From: DASRHK01 sp963776465
GTDB taxonomy: Bacteria > Pseudomonadota > Gammaproteobacteria > Nevskiales > Nevskiaceae
DNA length: 64,000 bases
Reading direction: 5' to 3'
Assembly: GCA_963776465.1 (NCBI GenBank)
Contig: CAVZMV010000001.1
Span: 186,001-250,000, forward strand
Position 1 is the first letter of the stretch. Every line of letters begins with the position of its first letter. The translations under genes were made by a program, and so were the position numbers. Shown piece by piece: positions 42,127 to 50,772 of this stretch. Under the pieces are notes generated by a model, which did no database searches, was not told the DNA's origin, and was given only the letters and a program-made list of their open reading frames with translations.

Positions 42127-43201
42127 CTAGGTTTTGTACGAGAATTTCTGCTTCTTGATGCGCATGATCGGATGCTCGAGATAGGTCCACGAGCAGTACC
42201 GACATGACGAACACGACTGCCAGGCAGATGAAGAGCGTCGGCTGCCCGCGCAGGACGGGGAACTGCTCGTTGAGCGCGCGGCCCAGGAAGAAGACGACCG
42301 GCAGATGGAACATGTAGAGCGAGTAGCTCATGTTCCCCAGCAGGACCAGCAGGCGATGGCGCAGCCAAGCAAGCCAGCGATGGCCGGAGAACTCGCCGAC
42401 CAGGCCGATCATGCCGAAGTAGATCAGGGAGAACAGCAGCACCGGGCTGCTGCGGTCGACGTTGGCGTTCTCGAACGCCTGGTTCCAGCCGGAGATCATG
42501 TACGGCGCCAGCGCCCCCGCGCCGATCACAATCGCGCAGACGAGCGCGAAGCGCCAGCGTCGCCGGCTGATCTGCGGATTGAACTCCAGGTGCCGGCGCG
42601 TGTAGGCCAGGACGATGCCGAACAGCAGCCCGTCGATGCGCGTGAGCAGCAGCGCCGGGTTGTAGCCATACCAGCGCGCCACGTATCCGGCCACGAAGAG
42701 CGGAACGATGAACAGCATCGCCGTGCCAAAGCGCGGCCGGAAGATCAGGAACAGTGCCGGCCACAGCAGGTAGAACTGCTCCTCCACCGCCAGCGACCAG
42801 GAGTGCCAGAAGATCGGCACGTAGGCGAACACGCCGTTCTCCGGGCGCACGTAGAAATCGACGAACTGCACGAAGAAGAAATACAGCGGCACGCCGCTGG
42901 GCTGTCCGGCCGGCTCGAAACCGCAGCCCAGGGCGCCGCAGGTCCCGAGCACCGCGAGGAGGCTCACGAAGTACAGCGGCCACACGCGCAAGGTCCGGCG
43001 CACGTAGAAGTTGCGGACGAACTTAAGGTTGCCCTTGCCCTCGAGCAGAATCGTGGTGATCAGGTAGCCGGAGAGGACGAAGAAGAACTCCAGCAGCGTC
43101 CAGCCCCAGAACAGGTGGAACGGCTCGCGCCAGAAGTGCGTCAGGATCACGCCACACGACGCGATCCCTCGCAACGAGTCGAACTCGGGAATTCTTTGCA
43201 A
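42127..43201 (-). pseudogene. Membrane-bound acyltransferase (Acyltransferase_3), frameshifted near its end
   Basis: About 357 residues with one correction. LRGIASCGVILTHFWREPFHLFWG is the signature with the catalytic His in LTHFW; about nine to ten hydrophobic helices follow, with FYLLWPALFLIF and LYMFHLPVVFFLGR. At about 42190 one extra base shifts the frame; the alternative frame continues with TYLEHPIMRIKKQKFSYKT and a TAG at 42127-42129, a normal family end. As written the frame instead runs on into the SDR to give an artificial 649-residue chimera. It transfers acyl groups to surface glycans or lipids. Upstream are 25 bases to the etfA stop. Confidence 0.75.
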
Positions 43202-43226
43202 GTGCTCCCTGCCCCGCGCTCCCGCC

Positions 43227-44165
43227 TTACAGCTTGCTGGTCAGCTCCGGCACGATCTGGAACAGGTCCCCCACCAGCCCGTAGTCGGCGATCTCGAAGA
43301 TCGGCGCCTCCGGATCCTTGTTGATCGCGACGATCGTGCGGGCGTCCTTGATGCCCGCCAGATGCTGGATCGCACCCGAGATGCCGATGGCGACGTAGAG
43401 CTCCGGCGCGATGATCTTGCCGGTCTGCCCGACCTGCATGTCGTTGGGCACGTAGCCGGAGTCCACCGCGGCGCGCGAGGCGCCGACGCCGGCGCCGAGC
43501 TTGTCGGCCAGCGCGTAGATGATCTTGAAGTTGTCGCTGGAAGCCAGCGCGCGGCCGCCCGAGACGACGCGGTTGGCGCCCTGCAGATCGGGGCGCTCGC
43601 TCTTGTGCGACTCGATGCCGACGAAGGTGGTGTGCGTCGGCAGCGTAGCGGCGGAGGTGACCTTCTCGACGGCGGCGGACCCACCCGCGCCGACGACCTG
43701 GAACGAGGCCAGGCGCACCGTGGCCACGACCGGCGACGCACTGGTCTCCACGGTGGTGATTGCGTTGCCGGCGTAGGTCGGCCGGTCGAACTTGTTCGGC
43801 GCGTGCACGGCCATGATGTCGGACACCTGCGGCACGCCGAGCAGCGCGGCCACGCGCGGCATCAGGTCCTTGCCGAACGTCGAGCCCGGTCCGAAGACGT
43901 GCGTGGCGCCGCGCGACTTGGCCAGATCCGCCACCTGCGGCGCGATGACCGCGGCGATGTTGTGATCGTTGGCCGCGTTGTCGAGCTGCAGGACCTTCGT
44001 CACGCCCTCGAGCTTTGCCGCTTCCGCGGCTACGGACGCGCCGTCCTTGGCCAGCACCAGCACCTCGATCTCGCCGCCGACCTTCTGCGCGCAAGCAACC
44101 GCCTTGGCGACGCCGCCGTTGAGCTTGCCGTCGGCATGCTGCGCAACAACCAATATCTTGCTCAT
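43227..44165 (-). CDS. etfA: Electron transfer flavoprotein alpha subunit
   Basis: A 312-residue ETF alpha with FAD-binding C-terminal domain: SGGRALASSDNFKIIYALADKLGAGVGASRAAVDSGYV, QVGQTGKIIAPELYVAIGISGAIQHLAG and KDPEAPIFEIADYGLVGDLFQIVPEL. It accepts electrons from acyl-CoA dehydrogenases such as the one at 37610. It overlaps the etfB stop by one base (TAATG) and forms a unit with etfB and ETF-QO. Confidence 0.96.
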   Translation of the reverse strand: MSKILVVAQHADGKLNGGVAKAVACAQKVGGEIEVLVLAKDGASVAAEAAKLEGVTKVLQLDNAANDHNIAAVIAPQVADLAKSRGATHVFGPGSTFGKDLMPRVAALLGVPQVSDIMAVHAPNKFDRPTYAGNAITTVETSASPVVATVRLASFQVVGAGGSAAVEKVTSAATLPTHTTFVGIESHKSERPDLQGANRVVSGGRALASSDNFKIIYALADKLGAGVGASRAAVDSGYVPNDMQVGQTGKIIAPELYVAIGISGAIQHLAGIKDARTIVAINKDPEAPIFEIADYGLVGDLFQIVPELTSKL

Positions 44166-44911
44166 TACACCAGCCCCTTTGCTTTCAGTGCAGCCACGAG
44201 TTCATCCACCGTCTTCACCATCTGTCCTTTCGAGCGGCCGGCCGGCGCTACGGTCTTGACCACCTTGACCGGCGGCGCGGCTTCGACGCCGAGCGACGAC
44301 AGGCTCACCGTCTCGATCGGCTTCTTCTTCGCCTTCATGATGTCCGGCAGCTTGAGGTAGCGCGGCTCGTTGAGGCGCAGGTCGGTGCTGACGATCGCGG
44401 GCAGCGTCACTTCCAGCGTCTCCAGCCCCGCGTCGATCTCGCGCGTGACCTTGGCCTTGCCCTCGCCGAGCTCCACCTTGGACGCGAACGTCGCCTGCGG
44501 CAGGTCCAACAGCGCCGCGAGCATCTGCGGCGTCTGGTTGTTGTCGTCGTCGATAGCCTGTTTGCCGAGCAGGAAGATCTGCGGGCTCTCCTTCTTGAAG
44601 ATCGCCGCCAGCGCGCGCGCGGCGGTCAGCGGCTGCACCTCGACGTCTTCCTTGACGTGGATGGCGCGGTCGGCGCCGAAGGCCAGCGCCGTGCGCAGGG
44701 TCTCCTCGCACTTGGCGCCGCCGATCGTCACGGCGACGATCTCGGTGATCTTGCCTTTCTCCTTCAGGCGCATCGCCTCTTCCATGGCGATCTCGTCGAA
44801 AGGATTCATGGAGTGTTTGACGCCGTCAGTGACGACGCCCGAGCCGTCGGATTTCACTTGGACGCGGACGTTGAAATCCACCACGCGCTTGACGCTGACC
44901 AGTGCTTTCAT
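44165..44911 (-). CDS. etfB: Electron transfer flavoprotein beta subunit
   Basis: A 248-residue ETF beta, the AMP-binding partner of EtfA. MKALVSVKRVVDFNVRVQVK, HSMNPFDEIAMEEAMRLKEKG, LGKQAIDDDNNQTPQMLAALLDLPQATFA and LKLPDIMKAKKKPIETVS are family signatures. The start at 44911 lies 12 bases from the ETF-QO stop. Confidence 0.96.
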   Translation of the reverse strand: MKALVSVKRVVDFNVRVQVKSDGSGVVTDGVKHSMNPFDEIAMEEAMRLKEKGKITEIVAVTIGGAKCEETLRTALAFGADRAIHVKEDVEVQPLTAARALAAIFKKESPQIFLLGKQAIDDDNNQTPQMLAALLDLPQATFASKVELGEGKAKVTREIDAGLETLEVTLPAIVSTDLRLNEPRYLKLPDIMKAKKKPIETVSLSSLGVEAAPPVKVVKTVAPAGRSKGQMVKTVDELVAALKAKGLV

Positions 44912-44923
44912 TTCTTCGTTCTC

Positions 44924-46591
44924 TTACATGTTCGAATAATTGGGACCGCCGCCGCCTTCCGGAGCGACCCAGGTGATGTTCTGCGCCGGATCCTTGATGT
45001 CGCAGGTCTTGCAGTGCACGCAGTTCTGCGCGTTGATCTGGAAGCGCGGCTCGGCCTCCGTGCGCACGACCTCATAAACGCCGGCCGGGCAGTAGCGCTG
45101 CGCCGGCTCGTCGTAGAGCGGCAGGTTCTTCGCAATCGGGATCGAGGGGTCGGCGAGCTTGAGGTGCACCGGCTGCTCTTCCTCGTGGTTGGTGCTCGAC
45201 ACGAACACCGAGGAGAGCTTGTCGAACGTGAGCTTGCCGTCCGGCTTCGGGTACTCGATCCGCTGGGATTCCGCTGCGGGCTTCAGCGTCGCGTGGTCGG
45301 GCTTGAGGTCGCGGACGGTCCAGGGAACACGGCCGCCAAAGAGATTCTGCTCGATGAAGTTGATCGCGCCCCCGACGATCGCGCCGAACTTGTGCAGGAG
45401 CGCACCGAAGTTGCGGCTGCCGTGCAGCTCGGCGTGCAGCCAGCTGTTCCTGAACTTCTGCGGATAGAGCGCGAGCTCGTCGCCGCCGGCACCGCCCGCG
45501 AGCAGCACCTCAGCCGCGGCTTCGGCGGCCAGCATCCCCGACTTCATCGCCGTATGGCTGCCCTTGATCTTGGAGAAGTTCATCGTGCCGAGGTCGCAGC
45601 CGATCAGCGCGCCGCCGGGGAACACCATCTTCGGCAGGGAGTTGAAGCCGCCCTTGCAGATCGCGCGCGCGCCGTAGGACACGCGCTTGCCGCCTTCGAG
45701 GTACGGGCGGATCTTCGGGTGCGTCTTGAAGCGCTGGAACTCGTCGAACGGCGACAAGTACGGATTGGTGTACGACAGGTCGACGATCAGGCCGACCAGG
45801 ATCTGGTTGTTCTCAGCGTGATAGAGGAACGAGCCGCCCGGATTGGCGTTGTCCAGCGGCCAGCCCGCGCCGTGCACCACCAGCCCAGGCTGATGCTTGC
45901 CGGCGGGGGCGTCCCAGATCTCCTTGATGCCGATGGCCCAGTGCTGCGGATCCGCGTCCTTGCACAGGCCGTAGTGCAGCATGATCTGCTTGCCGATGTG
46001 CCCGCGGGCGCCTTCGGCGAGGAACGTGTACTTGGCGCGGATCTCCGGCCCCGGGGTGAAGCTCTCGGTGTGCTTGCCGTGGCGATCGACGCCCTTGTCG
46101 CCGATGACGACGCCTTTGACCACGCCGTCCTCGATGATCGGCGACTGCGCGGCAAAGCCTTCGATCACGTCCACGCCCAGGCCCTGCGCTTGCGTGTTGA
46201 GCCAGCGGCAGAGGTTGCCCAGCGAGAGGATGCTGTTGCCCTCGTTGTGCATGGTCTTCGGCACGAAGAGGTTGGGCATCTTCAGCGCGCTGGTCGCCGA
46301 CAGGAAGAAGTAGACATCGTCGCGCGTGACCGGCGCGCCCATGGGCGCGCCCTTCTCCTTGTAATCGGGGAACAGCTCTTTCAGCGAGCGCGGCTCGAAC
46401 ACGGCGCCCGAGAGGATGTGCGCGCCGACCTCGGAGCCCTTCTCCAGGACGCAGACGGACAGCTCCTTGCCTGCTTCCGCGGCTTTCTGCTTCAGCCGGC
46501 ACGCGGCCGCAAGCCCGGCGGGGCCGGCGCCGACGATGACGACGTCGTATTCCATGACGTCGCGCTGAACGCTTGCGGTCTCTTCAGCCAT
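44924..46591 (-). CDS. ETF:ubiquinone oxidoreductase
   Basis: A 555-residue iron-sulfur flavoprotein that passes ETF electrons to ubiquinone. FAD loop YDVVIVGAGPAGLAAACRLKQ at the N-terminus, membrane-facing and ubiquinone region in the middle (GGALIGCDLGTMNFSKIKGSHTAMKSGMLAAEAA), and a 4Fe-4S cluster near the C-terminus: RYCPAGVYE plus NCVHCKTCDIKDP. Immediately upstream of etfB on the same strand. With etfA/etfB it forms the electron path from the acyl-CoA dehydrogenase to the quinone pool. Confidence 0.95.
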   Translation of the reverse strand: MAEETASVQRDVMEYDVVIVGAGPAGLAAACRLKQKAAEAGKELSVCVLEKGSEVGAHILSGAVFEPRSLKELFPDYKEKGAPMGAPVTRDDVYFFLSATSALKMPNLFVPKTMHNEGNSILSLGNLCRWLNTQAQGLGVDVIEGFAAQSPIIEDGVVKGVVIGDKGVDRHGKHTESFTPGPEIRAKYTFLAEGARGHIGKQIMLHYGLCKDADPQHWAIGIKEIWDAPAGKHQPGLVVHGAGWPLDNANPGGSFLYHAENNQILVGLIVDLSYTNPYLSPFDEFQRFKTHPKIRPYLEGGKRVSYGARAICKGGFNSLPKMVFPGGALIGCDLGTMNFSKIKGSHTAMKSGMLAAEAAAEVLLAGGAGGDELALYPQKFRNSWLHAELHGSRNFGALLHKFGAIVGGAINFIEQNLFGGRVPWTVRDLKPDHATLKPAAESQRIEYPKPDGKLTFDKLSSVFVSSTNHEEEQPVHLKLADPSIPIAKNLPLYDEPAQRYCPAGVYEVVRTEAEPRFQINAQNCVHCKTCDIKDPAQNITWVAPEGGGGPNYSNM

Positions 46592-46635
46592 GTTCGTTTC
46601 GAGGGATCGTTGTGCAGCGCGGCATTATCCCAGAA

Positions 46636-47532
46636 CTAGGCGCTCAGGAGCGAGGCGATGACCGCGACGTTGGCGATGTCGTCCACCTTGCATCCTCGCG
46701 ACAGATCCATCCACGGCTTGGCCAGGCCCTGCAGGATCGGCCCGATGGCGTTGGCGCCGCCCATCCGCTCGGCGATCTTGTAGCCGATGTTGCCGGCGTC
46801 GAGGTCGGGGAAGATGAAGACGTTCGCCTGCCCCGCCACCTTGGACCCCGGCGCCTTGGACGCGCCGATCGCCGGCAGCAAGGCCGCGTCGAACTGCAGC
46901 TCGCCGTCGATGGCCAGGTCCGGCGCGAGATTGCGCGCGATCCGGGTAGCCTCGATGGCCTTGTTCGCGCGTGCATGGCTCGCCGAGCCGTGCGTCGAGA
47001 ACGACAGCAGCGCCACTTTCGGTGTCTCGCCCGTGAGACGCTGGTGACTGGCGGCGCTGGTGATGGCGATGTGCGCCAGCTGTGCAGGGTCCGGATCGGG
47101 AACCACCGCGCAATCGGCGAAGCTCAGCACGCGGTCGCGCCATTCCATCAGGAACACGCTTGAGACGAGATTGCTGTCGGGCGTAAGGCCCACGCCGCGC
47201 AGCCCGCAGCGCAGGACGTGCGCGGTGGTCGCGACCGAGCCCATGACCGCGGCATCGGCGAAGCCCAGGCGCAGGAGCACGGCTGCGCGCATCAAGGCTT
47301 CTTGCTTAGCCGCGGCTACTTCGAGCGCGCCCTTGGGAGCCAGCAGGCCGTCGAGGTACTCGTCGACGCGCTGCTGCCAGTCGGCCGCTTCGGAAAGGAA
47401 CACCGGAGTCGCGAGCTTGCCGGCCGCAAGCTGCGCCGCGGCCTCGACCACGCGCGGATCGTGGGATTCGGGAAGCAGGACGCGGCGCGGGCGTGCGGCG
47501 GCTTGCGCGCGCAGGCCGTGCATGAAGCTCAT
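46636..47532 (-). CDS. Phosphate acetyl/butyryltransferase-like protein
   Basis: A 298-residue protein of the Pta/Ptb catalytic family that interconverts acyl-CoA and acyl phosphate. RRVLLPESHDPRVVEAAAQLAAG, VMGSVATTAHVLRCGLRGVGL, ALLSFSTHGSASHARANKAIEATR and FIFPDLDAGNIGYKIAERMGGANAIGPILQGLAKPWMDLSRGC are family signatures. Shorter than E. coli Pta because it lacks its N-terminal regulatory domains. No ackA/buk partner is visible. The location between ETF-QO and the AtuA genes suggests disposal of a short acyl-CoA from the pathway, but this is inference. Confidence 0.85.
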   Translation of the reverse strand: MSFMHGLRAQAAARPRRVLLPESHDPRVVEAAAQLAAGKLATPVFLSEAADWQQRVDEYLDGLLAPKGALEVAAAKQEALMRAAVLLRLGFADAAVMGSVATTAHVLRCGLRGVGLTPDSNLVSSVFLMEWRDRVLSFADCAVVPDPDPAQLAHIAITSAASHQRLTGETPKVALLSFSTHGSASHARANKAIEATRIARNLAPDLAIDGELQFDAALLPAIGASKAPGSKVAGQANVFIFPDLDAGNIGYKIAERMGGANAIGPILQGLAKPWMDLSRGCKVDDIANVAVIASLLSA

Positions 47533-47535
47533 GCG

Positions 47536-47868
47536 TTACTTGAGCAGCGCATCCGGCACATCGAGCTCCATGTGCAGCATGGCCAGCCCGTGGACCTTGC
47601 CCTGCGCGTCGGTCTTCTGCGTCTCGGTGCCGCCGCCGCCGAGCGAGTCGTGCAGCAGGAAATTCAGCGCGCGCAGGTTCGGCAGCTCGAAGCGCTCGAC
47701 CTTGCCCATGCAGATTTCCTTGAAGTGCTCCTTCACGCGCTCGGTCGTGAGCTGCTTGACCAGGAACTCGTAGGCCTCCTGCGACTTGGCCATGATCCCG
47801 ACGTTGCTGCCGCTGCCCTTGTCGCCGGAGCGGGCGATGGCAATCTGCATCAGCTTGACCTTGGCCAT
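47536..47868 (-). CDS. AtuA C-terminal domain protein
   Basis: A 110-residue protein matching the C-terminal ferredoxin-like domain of AtuA: LMQIAIARSGDKGSGSNVGIMAKS, RFELPNLRALNFLLHDSLGGGGTETQKTDAQGK. In pseudomonads this is fused to the DUF1446 domain. Here it is a separate gene starting one base after the stop of the AtuA-like gene at 47870, so both are probably translated together and form a complex. Confidence 0.87.
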   Translation of the reverse strand: MAKVKLMQIAIARSGDKGSGSNVGIMAKSQEAYEFLVKQLTTERVKEHFKEICMGKVERFELPNLRALNFLLHDSLGGGGTETQKTDAQGKVHGLAMLHMELDVPDALLK

Positions 47869-47869
47869 G

Positions 47870-49237
47870 TCAGATCTCCTCCACGGTGACAGTGGTGCTG
47901 ACCTTGCGCTTGTCGATCAGCGCCGGCCAGTAGCCGACGATCTCGCTCGCGCTCGGACGGCCGGCGGCGAAGCCGGTGATGCCCGGAGGTCCGCCGGTGA
48001 CGAGGGGCGCCAGCTCGCGGCCGAGGAACTCCAGGAGCTTGCGATCCTTCCCCTTGGCGCCGATGCGCATGATGATCTCGCTCGGCTGGTCCGGCGGCGG
48101 CACGATGCCCTGGTAGCAGACGTTGGTGCCGACGAACTCCACGAAGCGATCTTCCTCGGGAACCTTCAAGCCGTACATGGCAAGTCGTTTGAAGACGACG
48201 TCGGCGCAGATCTTCCCCTTCTCGATCGCGTCCGGCCCGGTGATCACCAGCATGCCGGCGATCTTGTAGCCGTTGGAGTACGACATCGACACCTTGTAGG
48301 TCGGCGTCGGCGCCTGGCCCTTGATGCCGCTGACCTTGACGCGGTCCGTGCCGTCCTGCGCGAGGTTGATCGTGGTGAAGTCGGCGATGCAGTCGGGGCC
48401 CAGATAGCGCTTGGGGTCGCCCATCTCGTAAAGCAGCTGCGAGGTGACGGTCTCGACGTTCACCAGCCCGCCGGTGCCGTCGTGCTTGGTGATGACGAAG
48501 CTGCCGTCCTCGCTGGCCTCGGCGATCGGCCAGCCGATGCGCGCGAAATCCTTCACGTCGCGCCACTTGGTGTAGTTGCCGCCCGTGCACTGCGGCCCGC
48601 ATTCCAGGATGTGACCCATGATCGTGCCCGCTGCGAGCCGGTCGTAGTCGTCGAGCGACCAGCCGAACTCGTGCAGCAGGGGGCCGAGCGCGATCGACGG
48701 ATCCGTCGCACGGCCGGTGATGACGACGTCGGCGCCCTGGGCCAGCGCGTCGGCGATCGGCTTGGCGCCGATGTAGACGTTGGCGCTCGTGAGGCGGTCG
48801 AGCACGCTGGAGACCGGCGCGCCGCTGTCGAGGTTCTTGAACTCCTCCCCACCCTTCATCAGATCCGGCAACTGCGACAGGATGTCGTCGCCCTCGACGA
48901 TGGCGATCTTGACGCCCGACAGCTTGAGCTCGCCGACGACCTTGCGGATCGCCTCCAGGCAGCCGCGCGGGTTCACGCCGCCGGCGTTGGCGACGACCTT
49001 GATGCCCTTCTGCTTGCAGCGCGGCAGGATGCGGCGAAGCATCTCGACGAAGTCGGTGGCGTAGCCCGCGTTGGGGTCGCGCGACTTCATCTTCTGCATG
49101 ATGCTCATCGTGACCTCCGCCAGGTAGTCGAGCGTGAGGTAGTCGAGCGGGCCCTCCTCCACCAGGCGGATCGGCCCGAGAAGGCTGTCTCCCCAGAAGC
49201 CCTGACCATTGGCGACGCGGACGATTTTCTTTGCCAT
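47870..49237 (-). CDS. atuA: Acyclic terpene utilisation protein AtuA (DUF1446 part)
   Basis: A 455-residue DUF1446 protein. VRVANGQGFWGDSLLGPIRLVEEGPLDYLTLDYLAEVTMSIMQK at the N-terminus, IKVVANAGGVNPRGCLEAI, QGADVVITGRATDPSIALGPLLHEFGW, ILECGPQCTGGN and NLAQDGTDRVKVSGIKGQ are landmarks. AtuA is needed for citronellol and geraniol growth in pseudomonads but its reaction is not known. The gene plus its 110-residue partner together equal the length of the fused AtuA. It is the first gene of the AtuA-Pta-ETF series on this strand, starting 67 bases upstream of pgpA's stop. Confidence 0.88.
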   Translation of the reverse strand: MAKKIVRVANGQGFWGDSLLGPIRLVEEGPLDYLTLDYLAEVTMSIMQKMKSRDPNAGYATDFVEMLRRILPRCKQKGIKVVANAGGVNPRGCLEAIRKVVGELKLSGVKIAIVEGDDILSQLPDLMKGGEEFKNLDSGAPVSSVLDRLTSANVYIGAKPIADALAQGADVVITGRATDPSIALGPLLHEFGWSLDDYDRLAAGTIMGHILECGPQCTGGNYTKWRDVKDFARIGWPIAEASEDGSFVITKHDGTGGLVNVETVTSQLLYEMGDPKRYLGPDCIADFTTINLAQDGTDRVKVSGIKGQAPTPTYKVSMSYSNGYKIAGMLVITGPDAIEKGKICADVVFKRLAMYGLKVPEEDRFVEFVGTNVCYQGIVPPPDQPSEIIMRIGAKGKDRKLLEFLGRELAPLVTGGPPGITGFAAGRPSASEIVGYWPALIDKRKVSTTVTVEEI

Positions 49238-49304
49238 TGCCGTTGATTGCTCTCGTGGTGCCCCGTGCAGGCGGGCCAGTGTAAAGCAAAAACTGAAACC
49301 GGAT

Positions 49305-49832
49305 TCAGTTCTTGGGGATCAGCCAAGTCGCGACCGCCAGCAGCGCCCCCGCGTAGACCCCGGCCAGCGCGTCGTCGAGCATGATCCCGAAGCCGCCATG
49401 CACGCGCCGGTCGAGCGTCCGGATGGGCCAGGGTTTCAGGATGTCGAAGAAGCGGAACAGGATGAACGCCGCGGCGAGCCAGTGGAAGAAATAGCCTTCT
49501 TTCAGATGCAGGCCCGGCAGCAGTGGAATGCACGTGATCAGGAACCCGACGATCTCGTCGAAGACGATGCCGCCGTAATCGTGCTGCCCGAGGAGCTTCG
49601 CGCTGCGCCCGCAAACCCAGCAGCCGAACAGGAACAGGACGAGCACCGCGCCGAGATAGATCTCCACCGGCAGCCAGAACAGCGCGAGCCAGAACGGCAA
49701 GGCGATCAGCGTCCCGAACGTGCCCGGCGCGATGGGCGAGAGGCCCGCGCCGAAGCCGAAGGCGACCAGATGCTCGGGCGTCGACAGGATCAGCTTGGCC
49801 AGGGGGCGGCCGATGTCGGGTTGCTCTGTCAT
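49305..49832 (-). CDS. pgpA: Phosphatidylglycerophosphatase A
   Basis: A 175-residue membrane phosphatase that dephosphorylates PGP to phosphatidylglycerol. Typical starting helix FGFGAGLSPIAPGTFGTLIALP, then IVFDEIVGFLITCIPL containing the catalytic-acid Asp/Glu pair, and FRFFDILKPWPIRTLDRRVHGGFGIMLDDALAGVYAG. Three to four membrane segments. The start at 49832 overlaps the thiL stop (ATGA), the conserved thiL-pgpA arrangement. Confidence 0.94.
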   Translation of the reverse strand: MTEQPDIGRPLAKLILSTPEHLVAFGFGAGLSPIAPGTFGTLIALPFWLALFWLPVEIYLGAVLVLFLFGCWVCGRSAKLLGQHDYGGIVFDEIVGFLITCIPLLPGLHLKEGYFFHWLAAAFILFRFFDILKPWPIRTLDRRVHGGFGIMLDDALAGVYAGALLAVATWLIPKN

Positions 49833-50767
49833 TCGAAGTGCCGGTACGCCTGGAAGTCCTGCGCGATGGTAACGCCCTTGCCGTCCACGAAGCGCAGGCC
49901 GCGCTTGCGCGTGATCTTGCCGATCACCGTGAGTGGCACGTCCAAGCGTGCGGCGACGCGCTCTACGCTCGCGGCCGGCAGGCAGGCACACAGTTCGTAG
50001 TCATCACCGCCCGCAACCTGCAGACCCAGGCGGTGCTCAGGCGCTGCGCGCTCCCGGAACTCCGGCGAAGACGGCAGCTGGTCGGCGCGTATCTCGGCAC
50101 CGACCTTGCTGGCGTCCAGGATGTGCTGGAGATCTCCGGCGAGCCCATCCGACAAGTCGATGACCGCGCGCGCCTTGCCGCGCAGCGCCAGGCCGGCACT
50201 GACGCGCGGCATGGGCCGGTCGAGACGCCGCTTCAGCGATTCGGGCAGGTCCGCGTCCGCGCGCTGCCGCAAGGCCAGCGCCGCGTCGCCGAGCGTGCCG
50301 GTGACGCACACCAGGTCGCCTGCCCGCGCGCCGGAGCGCCGGATGGCCGAGCCCGTGGGCAACGTGCCAATCGCAGTGATGGTGATCGACAGCGGACCTT
50401 GCGTGGTGTCGCCACCGACCAGCGCGACGCCGGTCTCCTGCGCCAGCGCGCGCAGGCCGCGCGCAAAGCCGTCGAGCCAGACCGGATCGGCGAGGCGCAA
50501 GGTCAGCGCCAGCGTGAACCACCGCGGCTGCGCGCCCATCGCGGCGAGATCGGAGAGGTTCACCGCCAGCGATTTCCAGCCGATGTCCTCGGGCGGCGTC
50601 TCCTCGGCGAAGTGCCGGCCGGCGACGAGCGTGTCGGTCGTGACCGCGAGCTCCTGCCCTGCCGGAACGCGCAGCAGCGCGGCGTCATCGCCGACGCCGA
50701 GCACCACGCCGCGACGCACGGTAGTGAGACCAGCGAAGTATTTGCGGATGAGGGCGAACTCATCCAC
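49829..50767 (-). CDS. thiL: Thiamine-monophosphate kinase
   Basis: A 312-residue ATP-dependent enzyme converting TMP to TPP. Signatures: VDEFALIRKYFAG, VLGVGDDAALLRVPAGQELAVTTDTLVAGRHF, KSLAVNLSDLAAMGAQPRWFTLALTL, ALVGGDTTQGPLSITITAIG and IDLSDGLAGDLQHIL. The start is GTG at 50767; it lies five bases past the nusB stop at 50773. Confidence 0.95.
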   Translation of the reverse strand: MDEFALIRKYFAGLTTVRRGVVLGVGDDAALLRVPAGQELAVTTDTLVAGRHFAEETPPEDIGWKSLAVNLSDLAAMGAQPRWFTLALTLRLADPVWLDGFARGLRALAQETGVALVGGDTTQGPLSITITAIGTLPTGSAIRRSGARAGDLVCVTGTLGDAALALRQRADADLPESLKRRLDRPMPRVSAGLALRGKARAVIDLSDGLAGDLQHILDASKVGAEIRADQLPSSPEFRERAAPEHRLGLQVAGGDDYELCACLPAASVERVAARLDVPLTVIGKITRKRGLRFVDGKGVTIAQDFQAYRHFE

Positions 50768-50772
50768 GGCGA

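Noticed and set aside
41252..43201. A single acyltransferase-SDR fusion protein
   Set aside because: The linker sequence is unnatural, the alternative frame restores a normal acyltransferase end, and the SDR has its own ribosome-binding site.
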